From Nostoc sp. FACHB-973 (GTDB lineage Bacteria > Cyanobacteriota > Cyanobacteriia > Cyanobacteriales > Nostocaceae): DNA of 64,000 bases. The position numbers and the translations under genes were made by a program. Shown here one piece after another: positions 62,647 to 64,000 of this stretch. The notes under the pieces were generated by a model that saw only the letters and a list, made by a program, of their open reading frames with translations, searched no databases and was not told where the DNA came from. Within the stretch, counting starts at the first letter, position 1, and every line of letters starts with the position of its first letter. The stretch spans positions 62,001-126,000 of the forward strand of contig NZ_JACJSJ010000004.1 of the NCBI RefSeq assembly GCF_014698115.1, written 5' to 3'.

Positions 62647-62732
62647 GGTTAGATGCACAATGAGGAAGAATCCACAATTAAGAATCCAGGAATCAAAATC
62701 AAGAGTTAGAACTTACGCAAAACTACACGCTA

Positions 62733-62758
62733 TAGGGGCAATTCATGAATTGCCCCTA
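62733..62758. repeat. Perfect 26-bp palindrome (TAGGGGCAATTCA arm)
   Basis: Two 13-base arms without spacer, TAGGGGCAATTCA and its complement. Member of the GTAGGGGCA hairpin family with an AATTCATGAATT centre. Confidence 0.9.
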
Positions 62759-62799
62759 CCCGAAAATCAGGGTTTCGGCTATTGCTTGCCTAAGTCCTA

Positions 62800-63106
62800 A
62801 TACCATTTCACTAAAACCCTGATACATATAGATTTCGCGTAGGGGCACGGCAATGCCCATAGGTGTCAACTTAACGTGAAACCCTTGTAATGACGTTAGA
62901 GCAAACTTACTCAATTACCAATTAATCCGGAGTCACCCCACCCCGGCTTTGCTAACGCAAAACCTCCCCTCCCGAAAAGCGGGGAGGGGATTGAGGGGTG
63001 GGGTAAAACGGCTGTGGGACAAGGGTTTGAGCTTAAGTTGACACCTATGGGCAATGCCGTGCCCCTACCAACGTATTTGTATCATAATTAAAGTGAAACG
63101 GTATAA
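62800..63106. repeat. Composite foldback element in the amino-acid transporter cluster
   Basis: The left arm (about 62800-62873) runs TACCATTTCACT, GATACATA, GTAGGGGCACGGCAATGCCC, ATAGGTGTCAACTTAA; the right arm (about 63030-63106) is its imperfect reverse complement. Inside lies the ACCCCACCCC...CCCCTCCCC hairpin repeat (about 62935-63003). No gene. It lies between the permease and ATPase genes. Confidence 0.8.
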
Positions 63107-63224
63107 GAGTGTAGGGGATTGGAAATATTCAAAATTTGCTGTGGTGTTTCACCGTTTATTTATTCGCCACCGGACTCCAATGACTCCAATTCCCTTTTCT
63201 GAATTCTTTTTCAAAATCTCCTAA

Positions 63225-64000
63225 CTACTGACTTAACTGTTTTTCTAAACGCCGAGAAGCCAGCGACATTGAGTAACAAAATATCCAGTAAATAAATCCA
63301 ATAAATAGATAAACTTCTGCATAGCGACCAAGAAATTCTGGCTGTGCCAAGATAGAACGGGCAATACCTGTGAGTTCTACTAATCCGAGCAAAGATAAGA
63401 GTGAAGTGTCTTTAAATAAGCCGATAAATTGACCAACAATCGCAGGAATAACGGCACGTAAAGCTTGAGGCAGAACAATTAATAAAACCACGAAAGCTGT
63501 ATTTAATCCTAATGCTTTTGCAGCTTCAATTTGTCCCCGTGGAATTGATTGAAGTCCACCTCGTACATTTTCTGCCATGTAAGCAGCACTAAATAAAACC
63601 AATCCAGCAATTCCTCGTAATACCCGATCTAGCCGCACATCTGCTGGCAAAAATAAGGGAAGCATTACTTGAGCAAGGAACAAAATCCCAATGAAGGGGA
63701 CTCCTCTAATGATTTCAATGTAGAGGATAGAAAACCAACGCACTACGGGTAAATTACTTGTCCGCCCCAAAGCCAGTAAAACCCCAATGGGAAAGGAAAG
63801 CACAATACTAACTGCTGCCATTAGTAGGGTAAGTAGTAAACCATTCCACAAGTTTGTGGGTACAGATTGCAAGCCAAATCCACCGCCAATTAACCACAAA
63901 ATGACGGGAAAAGATAATAACCATAATAGGGAAAGCCAAGGAGTTAATACTTCAGCAAAGTTCCTTCCAACTCCAAAACCTGCAAATATTAAAACTGCAA
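63225..64000 (-). CDS. Polar amino acid ABC transporter permease (NatH-like), N-terminus beyond window
   Basis: The frame is open to the window edge (at least 257 residues), so the N-terminal part is missing. Hydrophobic segments include LWNGLLLTLLMAAVSIVLSF, and the EAA loop region AAKALGLNTAFVVLLIVLPQALRAVIPAI is typical of HisM/GlnP-type permeases (PQALRxxxPxxxxQ). REIGIxRGVPFI-like text reads IEIIRGVPFIGILF. Sequence before the usual family start (WLSLLWLLSFPVILWLIGGG) continues upstream, as in long NatG/NatH-type permeases. Works with the BgtA-like ATPase downstream. Confidence 0.92.
   Translation of the reverse strand, partial: AVLIFAGFGVGRNFAEVLTPWLSLLWLLSFPVILWLIGGGFGLQSVPTNLWNGLLLTLLMAAVSIVLSFPIGVLLALGRTSNLPVVRWFSILYIEIIRGVPFIGILFLAQVMLPLFLPADVRLDRVLRGIAGLVLFSAAYMAENVRGGLQSIPRGQIEAAKALGLNTAFVVLLIVLPQALRAVIPAIVGQFIGLFKDTSLLSLLGLVELTGIARSILAQPEFLGRYAEVYLFIGFIYWIFCYSMSLASRRLEKQLSQ

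Overview
The window looks like chromosomal DNA of a filamentous, heterocyst-forming cyanobacterium of the Nostoc type. The support is dense GCGATCGC (HIP1) octamers in genes and spacers, short tandemly repeated sequences in most intergenic regions, light-independent protochlorophyllide reductase genes (chlL, chlN), a flavodoxin (isiB), an XisH/XisI pair, and GAF domains of the cyanobacteriochrome type. No tRNA, rRNA or CRISPR array was recognised by eye.

Layout. 1-3.3 kb: 3' truncated hybrid histidine kinase (REC-PAS-GAF-PAS-PAS-cyanobacteriochrome GAF-kinase). 4.3-7.1 kb: FAD monooxygenase and a MalK/UgpC-type ABC ATPase. 7.8-10 kb: an exported chitinase (GH18) fused to a phosphatidylinositol phospholipase C-like domain. 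10.6-12.2 kb: alpha/beta hydrolase and flavodoxin. 13.3-19.3 kb: GDP-mannose pyrophosphorylase-like protein, GT39 membrane glycosyltransferase and a DPM1-like GT2 with GtrA domain, together a plausible lipid-linked mannose pathway. 21-23.4 kb: a CbiM(N)-CbiQ-CbiO cobalt/nickel uptake operon. 24.6-27.9 kb: SLH/OprB porin and a secreted repeat protein. 28.4-41.6 kb: DUF1361 protein, a baeRF-like protein, a cyanobacteriochrome-containing EAL/GGDEF protein, a PEP-synthase-like enzyme, MgtC, RecF and a P-type calcium ATPase. 42-48.3 kb: transglutaminase protein, an unrecognised two-gene cassette, a PD-(D/E)XK nuclease, phosphoglucomutase/phosphomannomutase and a LapA-domain protein.

48.3-53.5 kb and 57.9-61.6 kb are accessory regions with intact toxin-antitoxin pairs (RelE-like, PemK-like, PIN), several decayed ones, a GIY-YIG protein, XisH/XisI and several unknown proteins. 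They flank the housekeeping chlL-DUF5331-chlN cluster (54.4-57.8 kb). The right end holds a basic amino-acid ABC transporter (permease cut by the window edge, and its ATPase).

The most striking non-coding signal is a set of small non-autonomous mobile elements with readable ends. A 146-bp element with a TA duplication splits a DUF29 gene. Two elements share 18-bp CAATACtG-type terminal repeats and have 10-bp flanking duplications. A 163-bp element flanked by TTA supplies the first codons of the GIY-YIG reading frame. Their interiors consist of different stock hairpins. Several repeats have also become coding sequence (ABC ATPase, PEP-synthase-like protein, the N-terminus of the secreted repeat protein, the RecF C-terminus).
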